Below the pieces are notes generated by a model. That model was given only the letters and a program-made list of their open reading frames with translations, did not search any database and was not told the origin of the DNA. The translations under genes were made by a program, and so were the position numbers. A DNA stretch of 8,631 nucleotides from Planctomycetota bacterium. GTDB taxonomy: Bacteria; Planctomycetota; Phycisphaerae; WQYP01. How positions within the stretch are numbered: the stretch's first letter is position 1; each line of letters begins with the position of its first letter. The stretch lies in contig JAJYPG010000030.1 of the NCBI GenBank assembly GCA_021795535.1, positions 1 through 8,631 on the forward strand, in the 5' to 3' direction. This document shows, piece by piece, positions 1-6,699 of this stretch.

Positions 1-1614
1 GCGGCGGTTCAGATTCGCCAAGGACAGAGCCTCAATTTTTAACGCTGCAAGATTTTTAGGATCACCTTTCAGCACGGCCTGCGCCGCCGCCAGTGCCTCT
101 TTCGGGTTTTGCCGCACCATCAATTGGGCTATGGCCAGCGCCACGCTGGGTTGGCCGGGGAGGTATTTTTGAATTTCATTCATCACTGCCAGCGCGGAGC
201 CGGACTGGCCGCGAATCTGATAGATCTGGGCCTGCAGTTGTTTTTCCGTCAGCCAAAGCGACATATCCTGGGGATTTCCCGGAGAAAGAATGGCGTCAGC
301 CTGCGCGATCCAGCGTTGGGACGCGTTCAGGCGTCCTTGGGCAAAGCGCAGTCTGGCACGGGCCACATAAACCCACGCGGATTGCGGCGCACGCTGGGCT
401 ACCCATGCCAGCGTGTCGGATGCGAGCGACAGATAATTTTTCCGGGCTTCCGATCCGCCGGGCGCCTGCATCGCTAATTGCAGATACGCCCCCATGAGCA
501 TCTGATTCATTCGCAGGCTGATACTCTGGTTAAGTTCCGGAGTTAAGCCGCCGCCGGGTGCGGGATGCGTTAAGCCCAGTTTCAGATATTTAATGGCCGC
601 CACGGGTTTATTGGCCCTGCGCAGAAATTCACCTTCCGCCGCGTAGGCGCTCATATCGTCAGGTTTAAGGGCGATAACTTTTTTGAAAATCGCCGCAATA
701 CTTGCCGGACCGGCCCCGGAAGTGAGCATTTGTTGGGCCTGGGCCTCAAGGACTTTAGGGTTATTCGGAGCAAGCTTTTCCGCGGCTGCCAAGGTTTTTG
801 CGGCATCTGCCGCATGCCCCGGCACGGCGCGGTAAATTGCCGCCAGTGAAATCAAAGCGTCCACATTGCGGGGATGTTTGGCCGCAAATGCCTGGAGAAT
901 GGAAATGCCTTTATCAAAGAGCTTGTTCATGGCGGCGGTATTAATCAGATTCTGCGCATGTTCCGCCGCCGCCTGCTGAAGATATACCTGCGCCAGAAGC
1001 GCATGGGGAAGAATATTATCCTCCTGGAGTTTACACGCCGTTCGCAGATCGGCTTTGGCCGCGGTAAAGCGCCGATCCGTTAAGGCGGCCAGGCCGGAAA
1101 CGGATCGCAAACGGGCTTGTGCGCGGTCCATGTAGGCGGTGGCGTTTTTGGGATCCAGTTTAATAACATGCGTTGCCTGCCGCTGAATCCGCTGCCAGAG
1201 AGATGAATCATTGCCTGAGTGCAGGGCATCCTGATAAAAAGCGTCTAGGAGCTTCTTGCGGGCTGAAAGGAAATTGGGATTCTGTTGAATCGCGGCATGC
1301 CAGTCGCTTAATGCCGCTCGGTATCGCTGGATATTTTTACCGGTCGTCTGAAAATTAAGGTCACCGAGTTTAACAAGAATTTCCGCCGCCTGCGGCAGAT
1401 GCTCGCGCAACGCCACCACTGCCGCCTGCTGATAAAGTTGTCGCGCCATTTCCGTGTCGTTTTTTTTCAAAGCCGCTTTGGCTTGAGCGACCAGACGCGT
1501 GGGGTTGTTGTTGATTTTAATCAGAATGTAATAAATCCCGGCGATGCCGCCGAATATTGCGATCAGAACAACAATCAGGATCGTTAAAAATCGTGTATTA
1601 ACCCGTTTAGCCAT
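1..1614 (-). CDS. Membrane-anchored TPR protein, C-terminus cut by window edge
   Basis: An open frame of 538 codons runs from the ATG at 1614 to the window edge with no stop, so the C-terminus is missing. Residues 1-9 are basic and residues 10-32 form one hydrophobic helix (FLTILIVVLIAIFGGIAGIY), an uncleaved-anchor pattern without a lipobox Cys. The rest is alanine-rich helical repeat. TPR-like signatures end in Pro at regular intervals: KLDPKNATAYMDRAQ near 152, KHPRNVDALISLAAIY near 246, LAPNNPKVLEAQA near 281, LKPDDMSAYAAEGEFLRRA near 316 and GDPKNLAALKIEALSLA near 517. TPR arrays bind proteins, and exosortase/EPS loci often carry a TPR protein (PrsT in PEP-CTERM loci). That one is a lipoprotein, so orthology is not claimed. 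The gene starts 43 nt after epsI, probably in the same transcript. Inferred role: periplasm-facing scaffold for EPS export or protein sorting. Confidence 0.85.
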   Translation of the reverse strand, partial: MAKRVNTRFLTILIVVLIAIFGGIAGIYYILIKINNNPTRLVAQAKAALKKNDTEMARQLYQQAAVVALREHLPQAAEILVKLGDLNFQTTGKNIQRYRAALSDWHAAIQQNPNFLSARKKLLDAFYQDALHSGNDSSLWQRIQRQATHVIKLDPKNATAYMDRAQARLRSVSGLAALTDRRFTAAKADLRTACKLQEDNILPHALLAQVYLQQAAAEHAQNLINTAAMNKLFDKGISILQAFAAKHPRNVDALISLAAIYRAVPGHAADAAKTLAAAEKLAPNNPKVLEAQAQQMLTSGAGPASIAAIFKKVIALKPDDMSAYAAEGEFLRRANKPVAAIKYLKLGLTHPAPGGGLTPELNQSISLRMNQMLMGAYLQLAMQAPGGSEARKNYLSLASDTLAWVAQRAPQSAWVYVARARLRFAQGRLNASQRWIAQADAILSPGNPQDMSLWLTEKQLQAQIYQIRGQSGSALAVMNEIQKYLPGQPSVALAIAQLMVRQNPKEALAAAQAVLKGDPKNLAALKIEALSLANLNRR

Positions 1615-1620
1615 GCTGTA

Positions 1621-1626
1621 TCCTTT
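1621..1626 (-). promoter_or_regulatory. Ribosome binding site of the TPR gene
   Basis: AAAGGA on the minus strand lies 6 nt before the ATG at 1614. It supports this start, which also places the hydrophobic anchor directly at the N-terminus. Confidence 0.6.
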
Positions 1627-1657
1627 AAATCTCTTGCGAGAGTTATTGTTTCATAAA

Positions 1658-2500
1658 TCAGTTTTTAGCATCCCCGGCGACCGGCTGGGCAACGCGCGAG
1701 GTGCCGGGATGTGTTGTTGGCGCATTAAGTTTTTTCCAATTCGGCAGCAACCGTTCAATGGCCGGCAAAGAGGCTCGAATGAACGAGGCAATGGCCTTTC
1801 GAGCCTGCGGCCTGGTCGTTAAGCCGCCGGGACCCTCCGCGGTGACTTCAATTTTTGCATCATAACCGTATTTGCTGGTCGTCCGCCAGAATAACTCACT
1901 GACCTGCTCCGGATTCGGCGCATATCGTCCGTCCACCTGAAATACATACGCCACGTTGACATATCGTCCGCGGTGCTGATCCATACTTAATGGAATTCCG
2001 GAATCACTCATTTTTGGCGCATAAAACGAAAGGAACCGCATTTCCAGATTGGAGTATGTGCCATTGGCATGAGGAACGTGATGGATGGTTATAAATGTAT
2101 CATGAATGCGCTTCATGCCTACGCCCGCCCAACAGACATTTGGAACGTGGGGCGTGGCAAAATCCGTGGGATAATAATTCAGATTCACGCGCACCTGGGA
2201 CCCCGGCGAACCGGGCGGCATTTTTGTGTTCACATAGGGGCGTAACAGGTAATGGTGCGTACCGAGCACCTGAACGATTTCCGCGGAAAGGCGCTGATCC
2301 ACCGCCCCTTTTGGCATGACCCATGGTCCCAGTTTTTTCGGCAAACTTCGTAAAGGGGCCTGCAGGGGAGTATGGAGTTTTTGCAATACCACATTGAATG
2401 CGTGGGAGGCCACCGTCATTGCCGCCAGCCCGGCGACAAGAACACCTGTCGCGACAAGCGGTGGATAGAGTTTTTTGATTGATAACGTGCGGTTGCTCAT
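1658..2500 (-). CDS. epsI: EpsI family exosortase-associated protein (DUF3485)
   Basis: This 280-residue protein has an N-terminal membrane helix at about residues 12-38 and a soluble, presumably extracytoplasmic domain. Features matching the EpsI/DUF3485 family are LPKKLGPWV near 53, the GTHHYLLRPYV stretch near 80-90 (the family's usual 'YxxRxY' region), SQVRVNLNYYPTD near 101 and the segment TPHVPNVCWAGVGM. That segment corresponds to the family's H-x-P-x-x-C-x-x-G motif, with Cys123 as the conserved cysteine. EpsI is encoded beside, or fused to, exosortases in EPS loci; its biochemical role is not firmly known. Here it is a separate protein whose ATG overlaps the exosortase TGA by 4 nt (ATGA), so the two are translationally coupled. 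The tail after about residue 255 is rich in Pro, Thr and Ala and is probably disordered. The family assignment is by motif only. Confidence 0.85.
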   Translation of the reverse strand: MSNRTLSIKKLYPPLVATGVLVAGLAAMTVASHAFNVVLQKLHTPLQAPLRSLPKKLGPWVMPKGAVDQRLSAEIVQVLGTHHYLLRPYVNTKMPPGSPGSQVRVNLNYYPTDFATPHVPNVCWAGVGMKRIHDTFITIHHVPHANGTYSNLEMRFLSFYAPKMSDSGIPLSMDQHRGRYVNVAYVFQVDGRYAPNPEQVSELFWRTTSKYGYDAKIEVTAEGPGGLTTRPQARKAIASFIRASLPAIERLLPNWKKLNAPTTHPGTSRVAQPVAGDAKN

Positions 2501-3504
2501 GCGCCGGCCTCCTGTCCGGAATGACCCAATTGCGGTTTATCGTCCACAAAAAGATGCGCTTCAAATAAATCAATTACCTTGGCGGCGCCAAGCTGCAGCA
2601 GTCCGGCGGGAATCAGCATCAGCAGGCCAAGGCTTGCGTGCGTGCTGCCGCGCGCCCATTCCGAGCCGGCATACGCAAACAGCACACCGGAAAGTGTCAC
2701 CCGCAGCGCATTAACAAATATCGCAATGGGCAGCGCGCATAAGGAAAGAGCGAACTTTTGCCACATGGGCCGATTGGTGGAATACGCCAACGCCACCGCC
2801 AATGCGAAAAATGCCGTCAGCATTCGTATGCCGCTGCAGGCCTGCGCGACATTCAGCGACGGCCATTTGTCTCCAACCTGAAGGTGAATCTGCGTCGCCT
2901 CCCGATACGCATGAATGCCGAAAAGCAAAAGCATGTGCGCTCCTCCGGACGCGGCAATGGATTGCAGCGGCGTAGTGAGTTTCACATACAACGCCTGGGG
3001 TGGATTAATCATAAACAGCAGATAACATATCGGCAGCCAGAGGATTTTCATCTGCTGCCGGCCCAGCAGCCACAATCCCAACCCAAACAGCACCACCAGC
3101 ATGCTCAAATCAGAAAATTGCTCCTGTCCGGTAATCCGAAACAGCACTTGCCCAAAAACACCGAACGCCAGAAGCGCTAAGCCGATATACGCCGGTTGAA
3201 TCGGTAAATTCCGCAGCGTGTTCCATCGCAAATAAATAAACATCGCGCTGATAACCGGAATCAGAAAGCCCTGACTGAAATTCGGATTGGTGCTCCATAC
3301 ATGCACCAATTGTTCAAAATTAATGCGATACAGCAGATAAAATAACACGCTAAGAGCGACAATAATTGCAAAAACATACCCCGGCAATTCGCGATCCGGC
3401 GTTTTTGAGGACTGTATGGAGGCAACATAATCATAGCGCAGCGGCCTGTGTAACGGGCCTGACCCGCGATCGGCTGAGGTGCTGGACGTTTCTGAAGCCG
3501 GCAT
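2497..3504 (-). CDS. Exosortase (XrtA-like transmembrane sorting enzyme)
   Basis: This 335-residue polytopic membrane protein has about eight hydrophobic segments from residue 41 to 311. The exosortase/archaeosortase catalytic triad is visible. Cys223 lies in VAQACSGIRML (family pattern E/Q-A-C-S-G-x-R), Arg268 in VNALRV and His289 in STHASLG. Exosortases are membrane transpeptidase-like enzymes that recognise C-terminal tags such as PEP-CTERM and process surface proteins, usually where EPS is made. A cytoplasmic, polar tail of about 40 residues precedes the first helix. The ATG at 3504 has GGAG at 3513-3516, 8 nt upstream, and no other in-frame ATG comes before the helices. The length fits a stand-alone enzyme, with EpsI encoded separately just downstream. 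The subtype (XrtA or another) cannot be fixed by eye. No substrate gene with a sorting tag is seen in this window. Confidence 0.92.
   Translation of the reverse strand: MPASETSSTSADRGSGPLHRPLRYDYVASIQSSKTPDRELPGYVFAIIVALSVLFYLLYRINFEQLVHVWSTNPNFSQGFLIPVISAMFIYLRWNTLRNLPIQPAYIGLALLAFGVFGQVLFRITGQEQFSDLSMLVVLFGLGLWLLGRQQMKILWLPICYLLFMINPPQALYVKLTTPLQSIAASGGAHMLLLFGIHAYREATQIHLQVGDKWPSLNVAQACSGIRMLTAFFALAVALAYSTNRPMWQKFALSLCALPIAIFVNALRVTLSGVLFAYAGSEWARGSTHASLGLLMLIPAGLLQLGAAKVIDLFEAHLFVDDKPQLGHSGQEAGA
2508..2513 (-). promoter_or_regulatory. Strong ribosome binding site of epsI
   Basis: A perfect AGGAGG lies inside the 3' end of the exosortase gene, 7 nt before the epsI ATG. It confirms the overlapping start at 2500. 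Confidence 0.8.
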
Positions 3505-3616
3505 GAGTCATGCTCCGGTTGCAATCCACATAAGTCTGATGCCGTCGATAGGCCCGCCTTTTCAAGAAATCACGTTCCGCAACGGCGGATGCGGCCCCGA
3601 CCAGCCATCTGAACAC
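3431..3616 (-). CDS. Possible small basic protein between export and exosortase genes
   Basis: This is a 61-codon frame starting with GTG at 3616 (V/M-F-R-W-L-V-G-A-A-S) and ending with TGA at 3431. What favours it is the best Shine-Dalgarno match in the window, GGGAGGTGAT, 7 nt before the GTG, together with a gap of about 140 bp that has no other gene. The product is strongly basic, with an RRAYRRH-type patch near residues 20-26, one Cys, no membrane helix and no domain I recognise. What speaks against it is that its last 25 codons overlap the exosortase start in another frame, and the start codon is not ATG. It may be a real small protein, a leader peptide coupling translation into the exosortase, or a chance frame. 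I do not recognise the sequence. Confidence 0.3.
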   Translation of the reverse strand: MFRWLVGAASAVAERDFLKRRAYRRHQTYVDCNRSMTHAGFRNVQHLSRSRVRPVTQAAAL

Positions 3617-3619
3617 CGC

Positions 3620-3629
3620 ATCACCTCCC
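3620..3629 (-). promoter_or_regulatory. Near-perfect Shine-Dalgarno sequence without a confirmed gene
   Basis: GGGAGGTGAT matches the 16S anti-Shine-Dalgarno complement over nine consecutive bases. It is 7 nt from the GTG at 3616 and more than 100 nt from the exosortase ATG, so it cannot serve the exosortase directly. Confidence 0.45.
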
Positions 3630-3643
3630 GCCAACGCCGGAGA

Positions 3644-5215
3644 TCAAGGTGGTTGAATAATGGTCGGCTGAATGTAGTAATTTCGATCATACGTAAAACC
3701 AAAGCCATAACTGGCCGAGAAGCCGTTGCGAATAATCGCCAGCGGCGTCGCAAAAAAATCAGTGCCGACATTCAACGTATCATACGGTTTAAGGAAAATA
3801 TCCGGCTCCTGACCGCTGAATATCGCCTGCATATTGACCTGAATGGTCATTTCCTGATTATGCCCGATCCTGCGAATGAGTTCGCAACGTCTCGGAATCG
3901 CCAGCGGGCCGAAGTTGCCGGCAGCCGCGATGGCCTGTTCCAGCGTCAGCTTTTGCCCCGTCATGGAATACACGCCGGGGCGCCCGACATTGCCCATGAC
4001 AAAATAAACCGAAGGCTTCAACGGCGGAACATTAATGACATCACCGGAGTGAATGACAACATTGTAGCGTGGGTCTCCGGCCATTAATTTCTTAAGGTTA
4101 ATGCGAATAATCACTTCTCCGGCGTACGCCGAGGAAGCGGATTTCTTATGGGCGCTAAAATTAAAATGTGCCGCTTTTGTTGTCGCCGCGGTTCCGCCGA
4201 TGCGAACCCATTGCCCATTGACATACACAAACCGTCCGGTGGCAGCGGAGCCGGTCTGTTTCACGGCCTGATTCATCAAAGCTTTTTCAGACGCGCGGTT
4301 GGGATTCGCCGGGGTTTTGCCGCTTTGTAACTGATGGGCAATCTGGTTAAGCATGTTGGATTGCCCGCTGGTTTGAGCGCTGGTGGAAGTTTCCGCCGCG
4401 GCGGTTTTCGGCGTTTCTTTCTCCACCCGTCGAATAATGTACAGGTAATCCAAGCCCGGTGTCTGCGGCACATCGCCTGCGAGAGCCAAGGCATCCAGCA
4501 GCCGGAAGTCCGGCGACATAATGTTGTAGGTTCCGGGGTGATTGGCCGCGCCGATGACTGAAAATACCCGCCGCCGGGCTTCCGTGAGGTCCACATTCAC
4601 CTGCGGTCCGGGTTGATGCGGTCCGGGCGCGGCCATCTGACCGCTCTGAATTAACTTGTGGACTATTTCCCGGCGAAGTTGCCGCGTGGTCATTCCCGCG
4701 GCATGAATTTCGCCGATAAAATCCAAAGTGATATTGCCTTGGGTGTTAATTTGCCGGGTTTGTACGGATTCCTGTCCGGGCACGACGAGTTCAAATACTG
4801 AAATGCTTAATACATCCCCAGCGCCCAGAACATAAGGCTTATGCACCGGCAGTAAATCAGCGGGTGTTGGCGGCGTGGAATTTGCCCAGGCGCCGGCGGG
4901 TGGATCATTGACCGCCAGCGAATCCAGGATCGGCCAGGTGACAGGTTGCACTCGTCCGAATGGGTTGGCTTTATCAAAGCGTCCAACTTCGGAGGGATTC
5001 AAAAATGAATTTCCCAGATTCAGGTAATCTAACGGGTTGGTCGTCTGGCAGCCGCCAAGCCCCACCAGCAGCGCGACCATGAAGCCGGCTTTAATCCATC
5101 CTTTTCCAATTCGCTTGCCGCGTGTACCGCAGTCGCCGTGCGCCCGACGCCATACACCGCACGAAGCATTGTTCAAGGAATCAGAACCGTTACGATCCGT
5201 GATGTTCAATGTCAT
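3644..5215 (-). CDS. Wza-type polysaccharide export lipoprotein with two SLBB domains
   Basis: This 523-residue outer-membrane polysaccharide secretin-like protein would form the exit pore for exopolysaccharide. The start is the ATG at 5215 because GGAGAG lies 7 nt upstream; an in-frame GTG at 5338 has no such site. A basic n-region (KRIGKGWIK), a short hydrophobic core and the lipobox VGLGGC follow, with lipidated Cys56, so the leader is unusually long. Domains: Poly_export at about 127-215 (YVLGAGDVLSISVFE, ITLDFIGEI), first SLBB from about 217 (VFSVIGAANHPGTYNI), second SLBB at about 402-484 (VYFVMGNVGRPGVYSM), then a 38-residue tail ending in QPP. An insert of about 100 residues rich in Ala, Thr, Gln and Ser, with RFVYVNGQWVRI inside it, splits the first SLBB between YIIRR and VIIRINLKKLMAGDP. 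The gene heads the cassette; the exosortase starts 139 nt downstream. Confidence 0.93.
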   Translation of the reverse strand: MTLNITDRNGSDSLNNASCGVWRRAHGDCGTRGKRIGKGWIKAGFMVALLVGLGGCQTTNPLDYLNLGNSFLNPSEVGRFDKANPFGRVQPVTWPILDSLAVNDPPAGAWANSTPPTPADLLPVHKPYVLGAGDVLSISVFELVVPGQESVQTRQINTQGNITLDFIGEIHAAGMTTRQLRREIVHKLIQSGQMAAPGPHQPGPQVNVDLTEARRRVFSVIGAANHPGTYNIMSPDFRLLDALALAGDVPQTPGLDYLYIIRRVEKETPKTAAAETSTSAQTSGQSNMLNQIAHQLQSGKTPANPNRASEKALMNQAVKQTGSAATGRFVYVNGQWVRIGGTAATTKAAHFNFSAHKKSASSAYAGEVIIRINLKKLMAGDPRYNVVIHSGDVINVPPLKPSVYFVMGNVGRPGVYSMTGQKLTLEQAIAAAGNFGPLAIPRRCELIRRIGHNQEMTIQVNMQAIFSGQEPDIFLKPYDTLNVGTDFFATPLAIIRNGFSASYGFGFTYDRNYYIQPTIIQPP

Positions 5216-5222
5216 GCGCCAA

Positions 5223-5228
5223 CTCTCC
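5223..5228 (-). promoter_or_regulatory. Ribosome binding site that fixes the export lipoprotein start
   Basis: GGAGAG lies 7 nt before the ATG at 5215. It decides between this start and the longer GTG frame from 5338, whose upstream sequence shows no comparable site and which would put about 95 residues before the lipobox. Confidence 0.65.
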
Positions 5229-5271
5229 GAGTCAGAAAAAAAACTTTTAATACCATACAGTTGAAGAATTG

Positions 5272-5287
5272 ATACGAGATTTCGTAT
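5272..5287. repeat. Perfect 6-bp inverted repeat at the candidate start site
   Basis: The plus strand reads ATACGA, then GATT, then TCGTAT: two perfect 6-bp arms around a 4-bp centre. It abuts the -12 part of the candidate sigma-54 promoter and covers the expected transcription start. It could be an operator or a weak hairpin at the 5' end of the mRNA. Confidence 0.4.
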
Positions 5288-5302
5288 GCAAGCCGCCAAC
5301 CA
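5287..5302 (-). promoter_or_regulatory. Candidate sigma-54 (-24/-12) promoter for the EPS/exosortase cassette
   Basis: The minus strand reads TGGTTGGCGGCTTGCA. Against the RpoN consensus TGGCACG-N4-TTGCA it matches the TGG, the G at position 7 and the whole TTGCA block, with the required GG-N10-GC spacing. Bases 4-6 differ. Initiation would fall near 5276, giving a leader of about 60 nt before the ATG at 5215. Sigma-54 control with the PrsK/PrsR pair is known for PEP-CTERM/EPS loci, which makes the site plausible, but it is a pattern match only. Confidence 0.45.
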
Positions 5303-5406
5303 TGTTGTTAAAGTATGTGCCGAAATCCAAATATCCACAAGTCCAGCGGTCGGATTCCTATTTTTTCGGCACGAACCTTCTACTCCGCAAACCCGCTTGG
5401 TTCTAA

Positions 5407-5435
5407 ATATTCAACCGCTTTGGGTTTTCTGTCAA
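5407..5435 (-). promoter_or_regulatory. Possible sigma-70 promoter, perfect -35 and weak -10
   Basis: TTGACA at 5435-5430 is a perfect -35 hexamer. Seventeen bases further on is GAATAT (5412-5407), only a half match to TATAAT; TATTTA a few bases later is an alternative. It could give basal transcription of the cassette or be fortuitous. Confidence 0.3.
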
Positions 5436-5439
5436 GCCT

Positions 5440-5452
5440 GCGGACCGTCCGC
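5440..5452. repeat. 13-bp palindrome GCGGACcGTCCGC, possible regulator site
   Basis: Two perfect 6-bp arms flank one central base. The site is 4 bp upstream of the TTGACA box and roughly 150 bp upstream of the sigma-54-like element, a normal enhancer distance. Its loop is too tight for a good terminator and no T-run follows, so a protein-binding site fits better. Confidence 0.4.
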
Positions 5453-5571
5453 GAAGATTTCTCTACCTTTTATCGGCTATCGCGGCTGAAAAGTATCGAA
5501 AAACCGGATTATTGTGTCCATGGTCGCTGTAATTCGCCGCTGCTCTCGTTGAGTTTGTTGATTTTTCACGC

Positions 5572-6633
5572 TTATTTGTCGCTCGGCAGCAGAATTTGCC
5601 GAACAAAATCCGCACGGGCGGCCTTGCGGGCCTCACCCTCTAATCGCTTACCGAGCAAACGCTGCAAGTGCGCCGGCTGCACGGTTAAAAATATCCTGTT
5701 AATGGCGTCAATATCCAAGCCCGCAACGCGTTTCATCGCCACGCCCATGCGCAAATGCGATAAAAAATAGAGCGTCTCTTCGGTGGTCAGCAGGCGGGCG
5801 TGGCGTAACACGCCCAGGCCACGTCCGATTTTATCATCGACTACAAGGGGCCGTTCCTGCTCCAGAATCGCCCGCGCGGTCATTTCCGCTTCAATCATCC
5901 GCGGAATTACCGAATCACTGAATTCGGCAAGAATCTCCTCTTCGGAACGTCCCAATGTGGTTTGATTACTGATCTGATAAAAATCTCCCACCGCTTCCGT
6001 GCCTTCGCCAAACAGGCCGCGGATTGCCAAGTGCATATCCCGCGCGGCCTGAAACACTTTTTCAATTTCACCGGTGAGTTTCAATGCCGGCAAGTGCATC
6101 ATCACGGATACCCGCAAACCCGTTCCCACGTTGGTCGGACACGCCGTCAGATAACCCCAGCGTTCATGAAATGCGTAGTCAAGCCGCTGCTGCAACAGAT
6201 CATCGAGCCGATCCGCTTCGCGCCAGCATTCCCGCAACTGCACGCCGGATCGCATGACTTGCAGTCGCAGATGATCCTCCTCATTGACCATCACGCTTAG
6301 GGCCTCATCTCCGGTAACGGCCACCCCGCGGCTACCCTCGCCGGACGCCAACTGCTTGCTGATTAAATGCCGCTCCACCAGCATCTGCCGGTCGGTTTCC
6401 TCCGTTTTATCAACTTCAATGTATTGCACGTTTGACAGCCCCGGCAACGCCGTCAGTCGTTCGCGGCATAAACGATGCAGTTGCATCCGCTGGGAACGAC
6501 TGGCTTTGCTCATAAACGGAAACGCCGACAGGTTACGCGCCAAACGCACCCGCGAACTGATGACAATATCGTTATGCGGCCCTTTAGCGCTAAGCCACTC
6601 ACCGGTTTGTCTGGTCAACTCATCAAAAATCAT
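5572..6633 (-). CDS. mcsB: Protein-arginine kinase McsB
   Basis: This 353-residue member of the guanido (ATP:guanido) phosphotransferase family is full length for McsB, which phosphorylates arginine side chains on proteins to mark them for ClpC/ClpP degradation. Visible signatures are the nucleotide-binding VISSRVRLARNLSAFPF (24-40), the acidic catalytic loop NEEDH (117-121), the catalytic cysteine Cys165 in LTACPTNVGTGLR, and GEGTEAVGDFYQISNQTTLG (209-228). The absence of the N-terminal domain of animal creatine/arginine kinases and the presence of mcsA upstream point to McsB. The start at 6633 has AGGCGG 8 nt upstream. The C-terminal phosphoarginine-sensing motif, RDxxRA in the family, reads RKAARA (336-341), with Asp replaced by Lys. 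It lies 66 nt after mcsA and is very likely co-transcribed. Neither ctsR nor clpC is in the window. Confidence 0.95.
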   Translation of the reverse strand: MIFDELTRQTGEWLSAKGPHNDIVISSRVRLARNLSAFPFMSKASRSQRMQLHRLCRERLTALPGLSNVQYIEVDKTEETDRQMLVERHLISKQLASGEGSRGVAVTGDEALSVMVNEEDHLRLQVMRSGVQLRECWREADRLDDLLQQRLDYAFHERWGYLTACPTNVGTGLRVSVMMHLPALKLTGEIEKVFQAARDMHLAIRGLFGEGTEAVGDFYQISNQTTLGRSEEEILAEFSDSVIPRMIEAEMTARAILEQERPLVVDDKIGRGLGVLRHARLLTTEETLYFLSHLRMGVAMKRVAGLDIDAINRIFLTVQPAHLQRLLGKRLEGEARKAARADFVRQILLPSDK

Positions 6634-6699
6634 CGCCTATACCGCCTGAATTCTATTTCCGTGGGGTCCCGCCGCCGCCATGATACACCGCAACGCACA

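Larger units (their letters stand above)
5216..5571. other. 356-bp intergenic control region between mcsB and the EPS cassette
   Basis: No convincing gene lies here in any frame. The stretch is more AT-rich than the flanking genes and holds, in order of minus-strand transcription, a GC-rich palindrome, a TTGACA box, a sigma-54-like element, a second palindrome and the ribosome binding site of the export gene. I found no strong stem followed by a T-run after mcsB, so a terminator for the mcs transcript is not evident. Confidence 0.7.

Noticed and set aside
93..497. 134- and 122-residue plus-strand frames near the left edge
   Set aside because: They are antisense shadows of the continuous TPR coding frame, which reads through to base 1.
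1629..1642. Small hairpin (CTCT/AGAG) between epsI and the TPR gene as a terminator
   Set aside because: The stem is only 4 bp, has no T-run, and a good ribosome binding site follows within a few bases, so read-through is expected.
2100..2573. 157-residue minus-strand frame across the exosortase/epsI junction
   Set aside because: It is an out-of-frame shadow: both real genes read through the same bases with conserved motifs (AGGAGG-ATGA junction, EpsI Cys123).
3562..3771. 69-residue minus-strand frame overlapping the end of the export gene
   Set aside because: Most of it lies inside the export coding region in another frame; its internal ATG at the Shine-Dalgarno sequence is only 2 nt from GGAGG, too close to be used.
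3479..4087. 202-residue plus-strand frame opposite the export gene and its downstream gap
   Set aside because: It runs antisense to the clear export lipoprotein frame, is rich in Arg and Asn in the way complementary frames are, and shows no domain.
5216..5338. N-terminal extension of the export lipoprotein to a GTG at 5338
   Set aside because: It lacks a ribosome binding site, would place about 95 residues before the lipobox, and overlaps the candidate promoter; the ATG at 5215 has GGAGAG 7 nt upstream.
5453..5571. Terminator after mcsB
   Set aside because: No stable GC-rich stem followed by a T-run was found on the minus strand in this stretch.
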